Source: Sphaerochaetaceae bacterium
GTDB lineage: Bacteria > Spirochaetota > Spirochaetia > Sphaerochaetales > Sphaerochaetaceae
Reading direction: 5' to 3'
Length of the DNA: 64,000 bases
NCBI GenBank assembly: GCA_028532765.1
Contig: JAQQAR010000093.1
Span: 1 to 64,000 of the forward strand
Positions 49,155-57,085 of this stretch are shown here, piece after piece. A program made the translations under genes and the position numbers. Each line of letters opens with the position of its first letter. Position 1 is the first letter of the stretch. The notes under the pieces are model-generated. The model saw only the letters and a list, made by a program, of their open reading frames with translations. It searched no databases and was not told the DNA's origin.

Positions 49155-49181
49155 GGACTTGCGAGTCATGTGACTTTGATC

Positions 49182-49216
49182 TTGAGGGGTGGAAGAGGTT
49201 CTCTTTCATCCCTCAA
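49182..49216 (+). terminator. Strong hairpin after tctC
   Basis: TTGAGGGGTGGAAGAG pairs with CTCTTTCATCCCTCAA over 16 bp (two G-T wobbles) around loop GTT. The tail is not T-rich, so it may be a partial terminator before the racemase-fold gene. Confidence 0.6.
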
Positions 49217-49271
49217 CTTCGTGTTACACTAATTACAACTGAATGAAATGAAAGAAAGAGGGGATACTACG

Positions 49272-49934
49272 ATGAAACGTGTTGCACTTATCCATACGGT
49301 ACGACCGGTATTGGGCAGTTTTCCAGAATTATTGGAAAATGTAGTAGGACAGAAGCTGAAGATTCATAATATACTTGATGATTTTCTTGCTTCCGATCCT
49401 GCCGAGATTGGCTATTTCTCATTGGAGAACCGAAAGCGGTTGTTCAATGATTTGCAATCCTGTGAACTGACCAAACCCGATGTTATTGTCGTTACTTGTT
49501 CAACACTCACCCCCGCAGTACAGCTCATTAGGCCCTTTATCAATGTCCCTGTCGTTGCCATTGATGATGCAATGACAGAGAAAGCAGTCCGCATTGGCAA
49601 GAAAATCAAGGTTGTTGCCACCGCCATGAGCACCCTTGAGCCCACCATCAACAAACTCAAACAAGAAGCAGCAATCGCAGGAACCGAGATAGAGGTGGAC
49701 GCTGAAGACAATGAACCAGCCTATACCGCAATGCGTGCTGGGGATATGGAAACTCATAACCGTCTGGTACTTGAGATGATCAAGCAGGTGAAGGGGTATG
49801 ACTGTATTGTCCTTGCCCAAGCTTCCATGGGTCATCTGCAAGAAAAGGCAGAGAAGTTAGCAGGTGTACCGGTACTCGCAAGCCCAGTTCTTTGTTGCGA
49901 GAAGGTAAAGAAAATTCTGGAAGGGGAAGTGTAA
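49272..49934 (+). CDS. Asp/Glu racemase-fold protein with one catalytic Cys
   Basis: A 220-residue member of the aspartate/glutamate racemase superfamily. The first catalytic block VTCSTLTPAVQ has C76; the second block, normally GCT-like, reads LAQASMGHL (181-189), with Ala in place of Cys. A one-base racemase or decarboxylase (as in the maleate isomerase/arylmalonate decarboxylase relatives) is therefore more likely than a true two-base racemase. GAGGGG lies eight bases before the ATG; an earlier ATG at 49248 lacks one. Its stop overlaps the next start (TAATG). Confidence 0.78.
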   Translation: MKRVALIHTVRPVLGSFPELLENVVGQKLKIHNILDDFLASDPAEIGYFSLENRKRLFNDLQSCELTKPDVIVVTCSTLTPAVQLIRPFINVPVVAIDDAMTEKAVRIGKKIKVVATAMSTLEPTINKLKQEAAIAGTEIEVDAEDNEPAYTAMRAGDMETHNRLVLEMIKQVKGYDCIVLAQASMGHLQEKAEKLAGVPVLASPVLCCEKVKKILEGEV

Positions 49935-50848
49935 TGCATACAGATATCCATGCATTTTGTCGTCTTGGTATAGTGGTCTCTATGGCCTATCCTTCTTGTT
50001 CAAATAGTGAACATGACTACCATGATTCACTCAAGAAACTCCTCGTCGATCCATATTTCCAAGTAATGGAACTTGGAAGTTTTCCGTTCGCTTCATTGTA
50101 TGAGAAGGTACCTTCCATGATACAGACAGCCCATTGCGATTACACCTATAGTGGACACTCCCTACTTTTTGCGAAGAAGCTGAATATCAATAGCTTGGAT
50201 GAAGATGAGAGAAGGCAGGCAGTTCAGACTTTGAAGAAAGGAATTGATGAGGCGTATGCCATGGGAGCAGAGGAGTTCCAATTCCTCTCCCGTGGGTATG
50301 AGAAGGGGAAAGAAGACTACTATCTCGAAGCGTTGATTGCTTCAACAAAAGACCTGTGTGCCTATGCAAAAAGCAAAGGTTCCATGCCGGTCGTTCTTGA
50401 GGTATTTGACCATACCATTGATAAGAAGTCACTGCTTGGCCCGTCTTCATTGGTCAAACAGTATGCAGAGGCAGTCTGTCCTGCTTATGATAATTTTGGG
50501 ATTATGATTGATTGTTCCCATATCCCCATGATCGGGGAGAGTATTGATGAGGCAGTTGAGCCAATAAAGCAGTACATCAAACACGTCCATGTGGGAAATA
50601 CCCTCATCAGTGATCCCAACCATCCCAGTTATGGGGACTATCATCCACGATTCGGCTATCCGGGTTCAGAGAACGACACAGAATACCTTGCTGCTTTCCT
50701 GCAGAAAATGAAAGATATTGGCTACCTCACTGAAGGTGGCAAGAATATTCTCTCCTTTGAGGTAAAACCCCAAGCAGGAGAGGATGCGGACTTGGTGGTT
50801 GCAAATGCCAAGAGGACGCTTCAGGATGCATGGAGGATGGTACAGTGA
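49934..50848 (+). CDS. Sugar phosphate isomerase/epimerase-like TIM-barrel protein 1
   Basis: A 304-residue AP-endonuclease-2-fold TIM barrel. Metal-site candidates are E-x-F in PVVLEVFDH, MIDCSHIP, HVHVGN and SFEVKPQAG (Glu, Asp/His, His, Glu). The family contains epimerases, isomerases and dehydratases on sugars and inositols. It begins at the ATG overlapping the racemase stop and its end overlaps the aldo/keto reductase start, so the three genes are translated together. The substrate is not inferable; a keto-sugar acid of this locus is likely. Confidence 0.82.
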   Translation: MHTDIHAFCRLGIVVSMAYPSCSNSEHDYHDSLKKLLVDPYFQVMELGSFPFASLYEKVPSMIQTAHCDYTYSGHSLLFAKKLNINSLDEDERRQAVQTLKKGIDEAYAMGAEEFQFLSRGYEKGKEDYYLEALIASTKDLCAYAKSKGSMPVVLEVFDHTIDKKSLLGPSSLVKQYAEAVCPAYDNFGIMIDCSHIPMIGESIDEAVEPIKQYIKHVHVGNTLISDPNHPSYGDYHPRFGYPGSENDTEYLAAFLQKMKDIGYLTEGGKNILSFEVKPQAGEDADLVVANAKRTLQDAWRMVQ

Positions 50849-51816
50849 AACTGGGAAATACAACTATGGAAGTTTCTTCCATTGCACTAGGAACATGGGC
50901 AATGGGTGGTGGAGACAGCTGGGGAGCCAGTGATGAAGCAGAGAGTATCAAGACAGTCCATCGTGCACTGGAGAGGAGCATCAACTTCATCGATACTGCA
51001 CCTGCCTATGGGAATGGCTTCAGCGAAGAGCTTCTGGGAAGGGCTCTCAAGGGAAAGCGCAATGAGTGTATCCTAGCGACCAAATGCGGATTGCTTTGGG
51101 GACCAGAGGACGAGGGGTCGGTACACAAGAGTCGTGATGGAGTGGTTATCCGCCGCAATCTCAGCCCAAGCAGCATTATAGAACAGGTTGAAAAGAGCTT
51201 GAAACGACTTGAGACCGACCATATTGATCTTCTGTTAACCCACTGGCAGTCAATTCCCCCATATTTTACTCCCATTGAGGAGACCCTCCAGGCAATGGAG
51301 CGTCTGATTGAACAAGGAAAGATACGGAGTTATGGCGCATGCAACCTTACCTTGGAACAATTGAAGGAGTACCAAGCCTATGGGAATCCTTCCTTGATCC
51401 AGGAACGGTTCAGCTTGCTTACACGTAGTAAACAGGCTCTTGCTTCCTACTGTGCTGAACAGGGCATCACCTTCCAGGCATATAGTCCTCTTGAGCGGGG
51501 TTTGCTCACCGGGAAAGTCGATCTCGATACCAAGGTGGTGGGCACGGCGAAAGCTTCTGTATCTTGGTATGATGCAGAGCATCGCCCCCAGGTTCTCCAT
51601 ATGCTTGACTCCCTAAAAGAGATGGCAGGAAGCTATGGCTGCGCTGTAGGGAATCTTGTCATTGCTTGGACAAGACAGGCAGAAAACACAATGAATGTTC
51701 TCTGTGGCGCACGCAAACCTGAGCAGATCGAGGAGAACAGCCAGGCCTTGTCAGTAGTGCTCTCAAGGGATGACTGGACAGCAATTGATGACTTGGTTAA
51801 GCCTCTTTTGACATAG
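50845..51816 (+). CDS. Aldo/keto reductase
   Basis: A 323-residue AKR. The catalytic tetrad is visible: D in FIDTAPAYGNGFSEELLG with its Tyr, K in ILATKCGL, and H in LLLTHWQS; NADPH-site residues lie in VLCGARKPEQIEEN. The GTG at 50845 overlaps the preceding stop (GTGA) and has GGAGG eight bases upstream, so it is preferred over the ATG at 50830 that overlaps that GGAGG. Likely reduces or oxidises a keto/aldehyde intermediate of the locus. A terminator hairpin follows. Confidence 0.87.
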   Translation: MKLGNTTMEVSSIALGTWAMGGGDSWGASDEAESIKTVHRALERSINFIDTAPAYGNGFSEELLGRALKGKRNECILATKCGLLWGPEDEGSVHKSRDGVVIRRNLSPSSIIEQVEKSLKRLETDHIDLLLTHWQSIPPYFTPIEETLQAMERLIEQGKIRSYGACNLTLEQLKEYQAYGNPSLIQERFSLLTRSKQALASYCAEQGITFQAYSPLERGLLTGKVDLDTKVVGTAKASVSWYDAEHRPQVLHMLDSLKEMAGSYGCAVGNLVIAWTRQAENTMNVLCGARKPEQIEENSQALSVVLSRDDWTAIDDLVKPLLT

Positions 51817-51837
51817 TTCAGGAAGATAAACCCAATA

Positions 51838-51861
51838 AAAGGCACCCAATCGGGTGCCTTT
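51838..51861. terminator. Bidirectional terminator between AKR and DUF362 genes
   Basis: AAAGGCACCC, loop AATC, GGGTGCCTTT: perfect 10-bp stem with A-rich left and T-rich right flanks, between convergent genes. Confidence 0.85.
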
Positions 51862-51885
51862 CACTGGTATGCATGAATCTGTGTC

Positions 51886-52986
51886 TTATTCAGCATTCAG
51901 TTCCTTGATGAACTTGATCATATCAATTGCCTTGGGAGGACAGCCTGGAAGGCTTTTCCCCAGACCCTTGGTACAGATGCCAACACCAATCTTGGAAGGG
52001 TCGTTTACACCCTTGTATCCTTGTCCGATACAGATGTTCTGTTTGATGTTTTTCAAACGATTCACCTCATCAAGACGCTTAAGGGCATGTATCAGATTTC
52101 CATAACAAGCAGAGCATGCACTATCTGGTTCAGTATAGCGACCAAGGTAGTTTGCTCTTCCTGTTGGGCGGGCAACCGGCTCATCGCTTGGTTCATTCAG
52201 CTGGATGATGTTGGCTTTCTCGAGATCAGTGGTTCCGACCCCCAAATGTTCTGCCATCTCAATATAGGGAACATCCTTGAGCTCAAAGCCCATAAGGGAG
52301 GCCCCGAAGCTGTCACAGAGAACACTGTCTCGGCAGGCAAACATCCGGTTGGTCTCAACAGGGTTTCCCCCTTCCTCGAAATCAAGATCGCCGTTCAGAC
52401 TATCAACAATGACCAGGTCTGCTGCTCGAACTGCGTTGAGCGCAGCGATGGGGCGGTGTAGTCCAAGAGAGTGGAACAACCTCTTGCTGCGATCGGATAG
52501 GCATCCCTTCATATTCTTCAGTGCACAAGTCATTGCTGTCTGGCAATGTCCCTTCAGGACAGGGAGGCTGATCAGGAAATCAGTATCAAGGATTGTTCGG
52601 CTGACCTCCATGGTGATCCCCTCTACGGTTTTCTTCTCATAGGTATCATCCTTCACATCAACCAAGGGAACATGATATTTCTTGCTGATCTGATGGTATC
52701 CATTGACCCTGAAACCTTCCTTGGTGGAGTCTCCCACCCAGGCACTCTCTACTATTGAAATATTGTGATACCCCTTCTCCTGGAGAAACTCGATAATGGA
52801 AATGAGGATCTCCGGGTGGGTGGTTGCTCCACTGTCAGCGGTAACAGCAACCACAAGATTGGGCTTAAGAGCGATGGATGCGTTTTTATCGGGAAGGAGC
52901 CCTTCGATATCGATGGATTGCAACAAGGCTCTTGTCATGCTGGTTGCATCCGATCCATAGGTAATGATGATGTCTTCTTTATTCAT
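51886..52986 (-). CDS. DUF362 protein with C-terminal cysteine cluster
   Basis: A 366-residue DUF362 protein: ALKPNLVVAVTADSGATTHP near the N-terminus, SLPVLKGHCQTAMTCALKNMKG in the middle (quoted in parts SLPVLKGHCQTAM, LKNMKG) and a C-terminal half with CSACYGN, CIGQG, CTKG and GCPP, suggesting an iron-sulfur or other metal site. Function of the family is not established. The start overlaps the GntR stop (ATGA), so it is regulated by and co-transcribed with that gene, and probably belongs to the same catabolic system. Confidence 0.78.
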   Translation of the reverse strand: MNKEDIIITYGSDATSMTRALLQSIDIEGLLPDKNASIALKPNLVVAVTADSGATTHPEILISIIEFLQEKGYHNISIVESAWVGDSTKEGFRVNGYHQISKKYHVPLVDVKDDTYEKKTVEGITMEVSRTILDTDFLISLPVLKGHCQTAMTCALKNMKGCLSDRSKRLFHSLGLHRPIAALNAVRAADLVIVDSLNGDLDFEEGGNPVETNRMFACRDSVLCDSFGASLMGFELKDVPYIEMAEHLGVGTTDLEKANIIQLNEPSDEPVARPTGRANYLGRYTEPDSACSACYGNLIHALKRLDEVNRLKNIKQNICIGQGYKGVNDPSKIGVGICTKGLGKSLPGCPPKAIDMIKFIKELNAE

Positions 52987-53633
52987 GCGTTGTCCTTTCC
53001 TAGATGGCTGGTTAGGTCGTGGGTGATGTGTTCATAGAGCATGTGCTTGCATGCTTCCTTCTCTCCGTTTTTCAATAAGCTCATCATCTGGGCATGCTGG
53101 CCAAGATAGTAGGAGAGTTCATCCTCAGGGAGATTCTGCGCAATCCTGAGTTGCTGGATCTTTGCATCCAGCCTCTCACAGATGCTGATCAGGGCACTGT
53201 TCCTGCTTGCTTTGATCAATGCAAGATGGAATAGGCTGTCCTGCTCAAAAACGGTAGCCCTGTCCCCGATTCCCATTGCATACTGGCAGTCGGCTGCATA
53301 ACGGGAGAGTTCCTTTACATTTTCCGCGTATGAATCCTCATCGATCGAATCGATGGCAAGTTGCTCCAGAGAGACACGAACCTTTGCAATATCATCTGCT
53401 TCCTGGGGAGAGATGATTGAAACCACAGCATGGCTCCTGGGCTTGATGGTTACAAGTCCATACTCCGCCAAGCGTCTGATAGCTTCCCTGATTGGAGTCC
53501 TGGAGACTCCAAACTGTTCTGCAAGGGACTCTTCCGGGATTTTCATCCCACCCTTGAGCTGGCCAGAGAGAATCTGGTCCTTGAGCATGGTATAGACTTG
53601 GTCAGAAAGACTGTTTTGTATACATTTAGGCAT
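52983..53633 (-). CDS. GntR-family (FCD) regulator 3
   Basis: A 216-residue regulator with winged HTH (PEESLAEQFGVSRTPIREAI) and a C-terminal FCD domain whose His/Asp residues bind metal and a carboxylate (HLALIKASRN, YYLGQHAQMM, LYEHITH). The ATG ending at 53633 has GGGGG upstream; an earlier ATG does not. A TGTATACA box overlaps its first codons and others lie at the transketolase and pdxA2 promoters, so it may regulate itself, DUF362, the transketolase unit and pdxA2. Minus-strand promoter: TTGACT (53688-53683) and TACAGT 17 bp downstream. Confidence 0.88.
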   Translation of the reverse strand: MPKCIQNSLSDQVYTMLKDQILSGQLKGGMKIPEESLAEQFGVSRTPIREAIRRLAEYGLVTIKPRSHAVVSIISPQEADDIAKVRVSLEQLAIDSIDEDSYAENVKELSRYAADCQYAMGIGDRATVFEQDSLFHLALIKASRNSALISICERLDAKIQQLRIAQNLPEDELSYYLGQHAQMMSLLKNGEKEACKHMLYEHITHDLTSHLGKDNA

Positions 53634-53704
53634 ACTTGGTACCCCCATTAACTAGTACTACTGTAAAAGGAATTTTCTGGTAAGTCAATGTTAATTGTGT
53701 ACAA
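53616..53704. promoter_or_regulatory. GntR 3 promoter region with operator-like boxes
   Basis: TTGTATACA (53616-53624) overlaps the GntR gene start, and TTGTGTACAA (53695-53704) lies 7 bp upstream of the minus-strand -35 TTGACT. Both are consistent with autoregulation. Confidence 0.5.
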
Positions 53705-53822
53705 AAAACATTTTGCAATAATCTCACGCTTTCTTTGCATATACTTACCTACGAAATACACAGTATTTATATATAGATACATCAAATTTGAAAGAATTTT
53801 CTTAAGAAGTACAAGAATCCCT

Positions 53823-53871
53823 TTGACAAGGATTGCTGTCCATGGTATCACTATTGTATACAGTACACAAT
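53823..53871 (+). promoter_or_regulatory. Transketolase-unit promoter with GntR-type operator
   Basis: TTGACA (53823-53828) and TATCAC (53846-53851) are 17 bp apart. Directly downstream, ATTGTATACAGTACACAAT (53853-53871) is a near-perfect 19-bp palindrome containing TGTATACA, covering the start site as expected for a repressor. Confidence 0.6.
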
Positions 53872-53927
53872 GCACTGCTGATTAGATGAAACCAATATCA
53901 AGAAACAGTGAATAAGGAGTTTCCTAG

Positions 53928-54818
53928 ATGAATACAACAGTCAAGGAGTTGCTCAGCCAGAAAGACAGAAAGTTCAATGCAAAAGAACTTGCACTGCTGG
54001 CAGCATATTTTAGGAGCGTGATGTTCGATACCCTCCACACAAGTGGAACCGGACACTGGGGCGGAGCCGCTTCAAGTGCCGAATTGACCACCTGCCTCTA
54101 TTTCAATCGCCTCAATATCAAGAGTGACGATCCCCAGTGGGAAGATCGCGACCGTGTAGTACTTTCGAAGGGACATGCTTCGATGAATCTCTACACCATG
54201 CTTGCCCACCGTGGGTATTTCCCGGTTGAGGAACTTCCAACCTTCCGTACCCTGAATACCCGATTGCAGGGTCACCCCTGTATGAAGACCCTCCCCGGTG
54301 TTGATATGTCCACCGGAGCTCTGGGACACGGGCTCTCCATCGGATTGGGAATGGCCTTGGCGGCAAAGCAGTCTGGAAAGCAGTTCTGGACCTATGTGAT
54401 CAGCGGGGAAGGTTGTTTGAATGAGGGGCAGAGTTGGGAAGCTCTTATGAGTGCAGCAAAGTTCAAGCCTGAGCATTTTGTCCTCATGATCGATTACAAC
54501 AAGGTTCAGCTCGATGGAACCGCTGATGAAATCATGCCGCTCGACCCGCTTGCTGACAAGCTCAAGTCATTCGGCTGGAATGTTGCTGAGAAAGCCTACG
54601 ATGGAAACAACACCTTAGAGGTGATGGAGTCCTTTGCATGGATGGATAGTGACAACCAGTGGCCAAAAGCGGTTATCTACAATACCGTTAAGGGAAAGGG
54701 TGTCTCCTTCACTGAAGGAAAGAATACCTGGCATGGGGCTGTCATCGATGATGACTCATACGCCAAGGGTATGATCGAACTGAATGCTGACATTGAGAAG
54801 AAGGAGGCCTCCCTATGA
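53928..54818 (+). CDS. Transketolase-like protein, N-terminal (ThDP pyrophosphate) subunit
   Basis: A 296-residue protein corresponding to the first half of transketolase. DRVVLSKGHASMNLYTML, TGALGHGLSIGLGMALAAK and the ThDP/metal motif GEGCLNEGQSWEALM...DYNKVQLDG are clear. It pairs with the next gene, which supplies the pyrimidine domain, as in archaeal and fermentative-bacterial split transketolases. It transfers two-carbon ketol units. The stop overlaps the partner's start (ATGA). AAGGAG precedes the ATG. Confidence 0.92.
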   Translation: MNTTVKELLSQKDRKFNAKELALLAAYFRSVMFDTLHTSGTGHWGGAASSAELTTCLYFNRLNIKSDDPQWEDRDRVVLSKGHASMNLYTMLAHRGYFPVEELPTFRTLNTRLQGHPCMKTLPGVDMSTGALGHGLSIGLGMALAAKQSGKQFWTYVISGEGCLNEGQSWEALMSAAKFKPEHFVLMIDYNKVQLDGTADEIMPLDPLADKLKSFGWNVAEKAYDGNNTLEVMESFAWMDSDNQWPKAVIYNTVKGKGVSFTEGKNTWHGAVIDDDSYAKGMIELNADIEKKEASL

Positions 54819-55732
54819 GCGATGCCATGAGAGATGCTTTCGGCAAGAAACTTGCCGAACTGGGTGCTACCCATCCTGAGTTGGTGGTGTTTGATGCTGA
54901 TGTGTCTTCATCTACCAAGAGTGTATATTTTGGAAAGGCTTTTCCCGACCGCTTCTATAATGTAGGAGTGGCTGAGGCGAACATGGTCGATATTGCTGCT
55001 GGTATGGCAACAGCTGGATACCATCCTGTGGTTAACGCATTTGCCATCTTCCTCGCCCTGAAAGCTACCGACCAGATTCGTAATACCCTTTGCTACAATA
55101 ACCTTCCTGTCATCATCGCAGGAGCTTATGGTGGCCTTTCCGACTCCTTTGATGGAGCAAGCCACCAAGCAATAACTGACATTGCCATCATGAGAGCACT
55201 ACCGAATATGCAGGTTATCGTTCCTGGTGATGCCAAACAAGCTGAGCAGGCATTGGAATATGCACTGAAGCAGAAGGGCCCTGTGTATATCAGACTTAAC
55301 CGTAATGCAATGCCTGATCTTCCTGCCTCTGATACGATCGGAACAGTCTGTACTGCAAGCGGAAGTGATGTAACCATCGCAGCGAACGGTATTACTGCAA
55401 GCTTCGCCAATGAGGCAGCCGCCCTGCTCCAGAAAGAGGGGATCAAGGCTGAGGTACTGAGTGTACCGGTAGTAAAGCCACTTGATGTCCAGACACTCAA
55501 GGAGAGCGTAGCCAAGACCGGCAAGCTGCTTTGCGTAGAAGAGCATGTGCTCGCTGGTGGATTCTCCAGTGCTGTCAGTGAGGCCTTTATGAAAGCAGGG
55601 ATTTCCTGTAGATTTGATGCTATAGGAATCGAGGATGTATTTACCGAGACTGGTCCTTATGAACCACTCTTGGCAAAATATGGAATTAGCGCAGAGAATA
55701 TTGCAGAACGCGCAAAAAAACTTTGCAAATAA
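54815..55732 (+). CDS. Transketolase-like protein, C-terminal subunit
   Basis: A 305-residue partner with the pyrimidine-binding domain (FDADVSSSTKSVYFGKAFPDRF in parts FDADVSSST, FPDRFYNVGVAEANMV; the Glu of VAEANM activates ThDP), then the C-terminal domain ending in VEEHVLAGGFSSAV. Co-translated with the N-terminal half. Dedicated split transketolases in catabolic operons handle unusual ketoses (for example apulose-4-phosphate or sulfofructose systems), so the substrate need not be a pentose-phosphate intermediate. Confidence 0.92.
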   Translation: MSDAMRDAFGKKLAELGATHPELVVFDADVSSSTKSVYFGKAFPDRFYNVGVAEANMVDIAAGMATAGYHPVVNAFAIFLALKATDQIRNTLCYNNLPVIIAGAYGGLSDSFDGASHQAITDIAIMRALPNMQVIVPGDAKQAEQALEYALKQKGPVYIRLNRNAMPDLPASDTIGTVCTASGSDVTIAANGITASFANEAAALLQKEGIKAEVLSVPVVKPLDVQTLKESVAKTGKLLCVEEHVLAGGFSSAVSEAFMKAGISCRFDAIGIEDVFTETGPYEPLLAKYGISAENIAERAKKLCK

Positions 55733-55744
55733 GGAGATACTGTT

Positions 55745-57022
55745 ATGGATCAAATGAAACGTGCCTATACACTCTTGAATGATTGGAAAGGGGACTCATA
55801 TGTCCACGGCCTGGGAGTGCTTGACCAGGTAGGGCCATTGGCTGCCAAATTTGGCAAGCGTGCCCTCGTGGTAAGCAATACCACCTATATGAAGCCGGTT
55901 GCAGACCGGGTTGTTTCCTACCTCAATGCCGCAGGTGTTGAACTTGCCGGTAATATGATCGCTCCCGATGCAAAGCCCAATGCCCCCCGTGAGGATGTAT
56001 ATCGACTCGAGTCCTATATCCTGCACACCAAGCCCGATTGCATCGTCGTTATCGGTGGTGGTTCGGCCATCGATGCAGTGAAGGCAGCCAATGCACTGGC
56101 TACCCTTGGCGCAAAGGTGACCCCAGAGATCGACCACTACTTCGGGACCAATGTGGTGAGCAAGTCCCTTGATGAGACCGGCTCTTCCCTGATTCCTGTC
56201 ATCGCAGTGCAGACCAGTGCCTCCAGTGGTGCCCACCTGACCAAGTATTCCAACGTCACCGACCCGGTGGCCGGACAGAAGAAGCTTATCGTGGACAACG
56301 CAGTCGTCCCGACTGTTGGCCTGTTCGACTATGAGACAACGGTCAGCATGCCGATCAGCGTGACCATCGACGGAGCCCTTGATGCCATTGCACACACCTT
56401 TGAGGTGTTCTGTGGTGCCAAGGAAGAGACCTATGAGAAGGCCCGTGAGATCGCCGAGTGTGCCATCAGCCTGGTGGCAGAGTATGCAAAGGTACTGGTC
56501 GAGGATCCCAAGAATGTGAAGGCACGTGAGGCTATCGGCCTTGCCACCGACCTTGGTGGGTATGCCATCATGATCGGGGGAACCAGTGGTGCTCACCTTA
56601 CCAGCTTTTCCCTGGTGGACATTGTCAGCCATGGGACAGCCTGCGGAATCATGAACCCTTACTATGCGGTGCTCTACTCCAAGGCAATCCAGAAGCAGCT
56701 GAAGGTTGTTGGTTCAATCTTCGCCGAGTTCGGTTTTGGATCTTCTGTGGAGAGCCTGGAAGGGGAAGAACTTGCAGTTGCCGTGGCTGAGGCCATGATT
56801 GCATTCAGCAAGTCCATCAAGGCTCCCAGCAAGCTCAATGACCTGAAGGGATTCAGTGAGGCTCATATCGAGCGTGCATTGAATGCTGCTAAGGACCCTC
56901 AGCTTGCAATGAAATTGCAGAACATGCCGGTTCCGATGAGCAGTAGTGATGTTGACACCTACATGGCACCCCTGCTTCGTGCAGCTGCCAGTGGGGACCT
57001 CTCCCTGATCAAGGCGATGTAA
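55745..57022 (+). CDS. Iron-containing alcohol dehydrogenase
   Basis: A 425-residue group III ADH. VIGGGSAIDAVKAANAL is the NAD(P) loop; metal ligands are expected in DGALDAIAHTFEVF (Asp, His) and in HLTSFSLVDIVSHGTACGIM (two His). Such enzymes reduce short aldehydes, lactaldehyde or succinate-semialdehyde. In line 12 bp after transketolase, it could dispose of an aldehyde left after two-carbon transfer. AAGGAG precedes the ATG; a hairpin follows. Confidence 0.88.
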   Translation: MDQMKRAYTLLNDWKGDSYVHGLGVLDQVGPLAAKFGKRALVVSNTTYMKPVADRVVSYLNAAGVELAGNMIAPDAKPNAPREDVYRLESYILHTKPDCIVVIGGGSAIDAVKAANALATLGAKVTPEIDHYFGTNVVSKSLDETGSSLIPVIAVQTSASSGAHLTKYSNVTDPVAGQKKLIVDNAVVPTVGLFDYETTVSMPISVTIDGALDAIAHTFEVFCGAKEETYEKAREIAECAISLVAEYAKVLVEDPKNVKAREAIGLATDLGGYAIMIGGTSGAHLTSFSLVDIVSHGTACGIMNPYYAVLYSKAIQKQLKVVGSIFAEFGFGSSVESLEGEELAVAVAEAMIAFSKSIKAPSKLNDLKGFSEAHIERALNAAKDPQLAMKLQNMPVPMSSSDVDTYMAPLLRAAASGDLSLIKAM

Positions 57023-57037
57023 CCAAGACGGATTGGA

Positions 57038-57065
57038 AAACAGGGCACCATAGGGTGTCCTGTTT
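57038..57065 (+). terminator. Hairpin after the alcohol dehydrogenase gene
   Basis: AAACAGGGCACC, loop ATAG, GGTGTCCTGTTT: 12-bp stem with one G-T pair, followed by a short pyrimidine stretch. May be a partial terminator, since the next gene follows in 20 bases. Confidence 0.65.
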
Positions 57066-57085
57066 CTCAACCAACGGAGTATTCT

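Noticed and set aside
55796-56632. A 278-codon minus-strand frame opposite the alcohol dehydrogenase gene
   Set aside because: Gly/His/Asp-rich low-complexity translation mirroring the codon pattern of the real gene; no recognisable domain.
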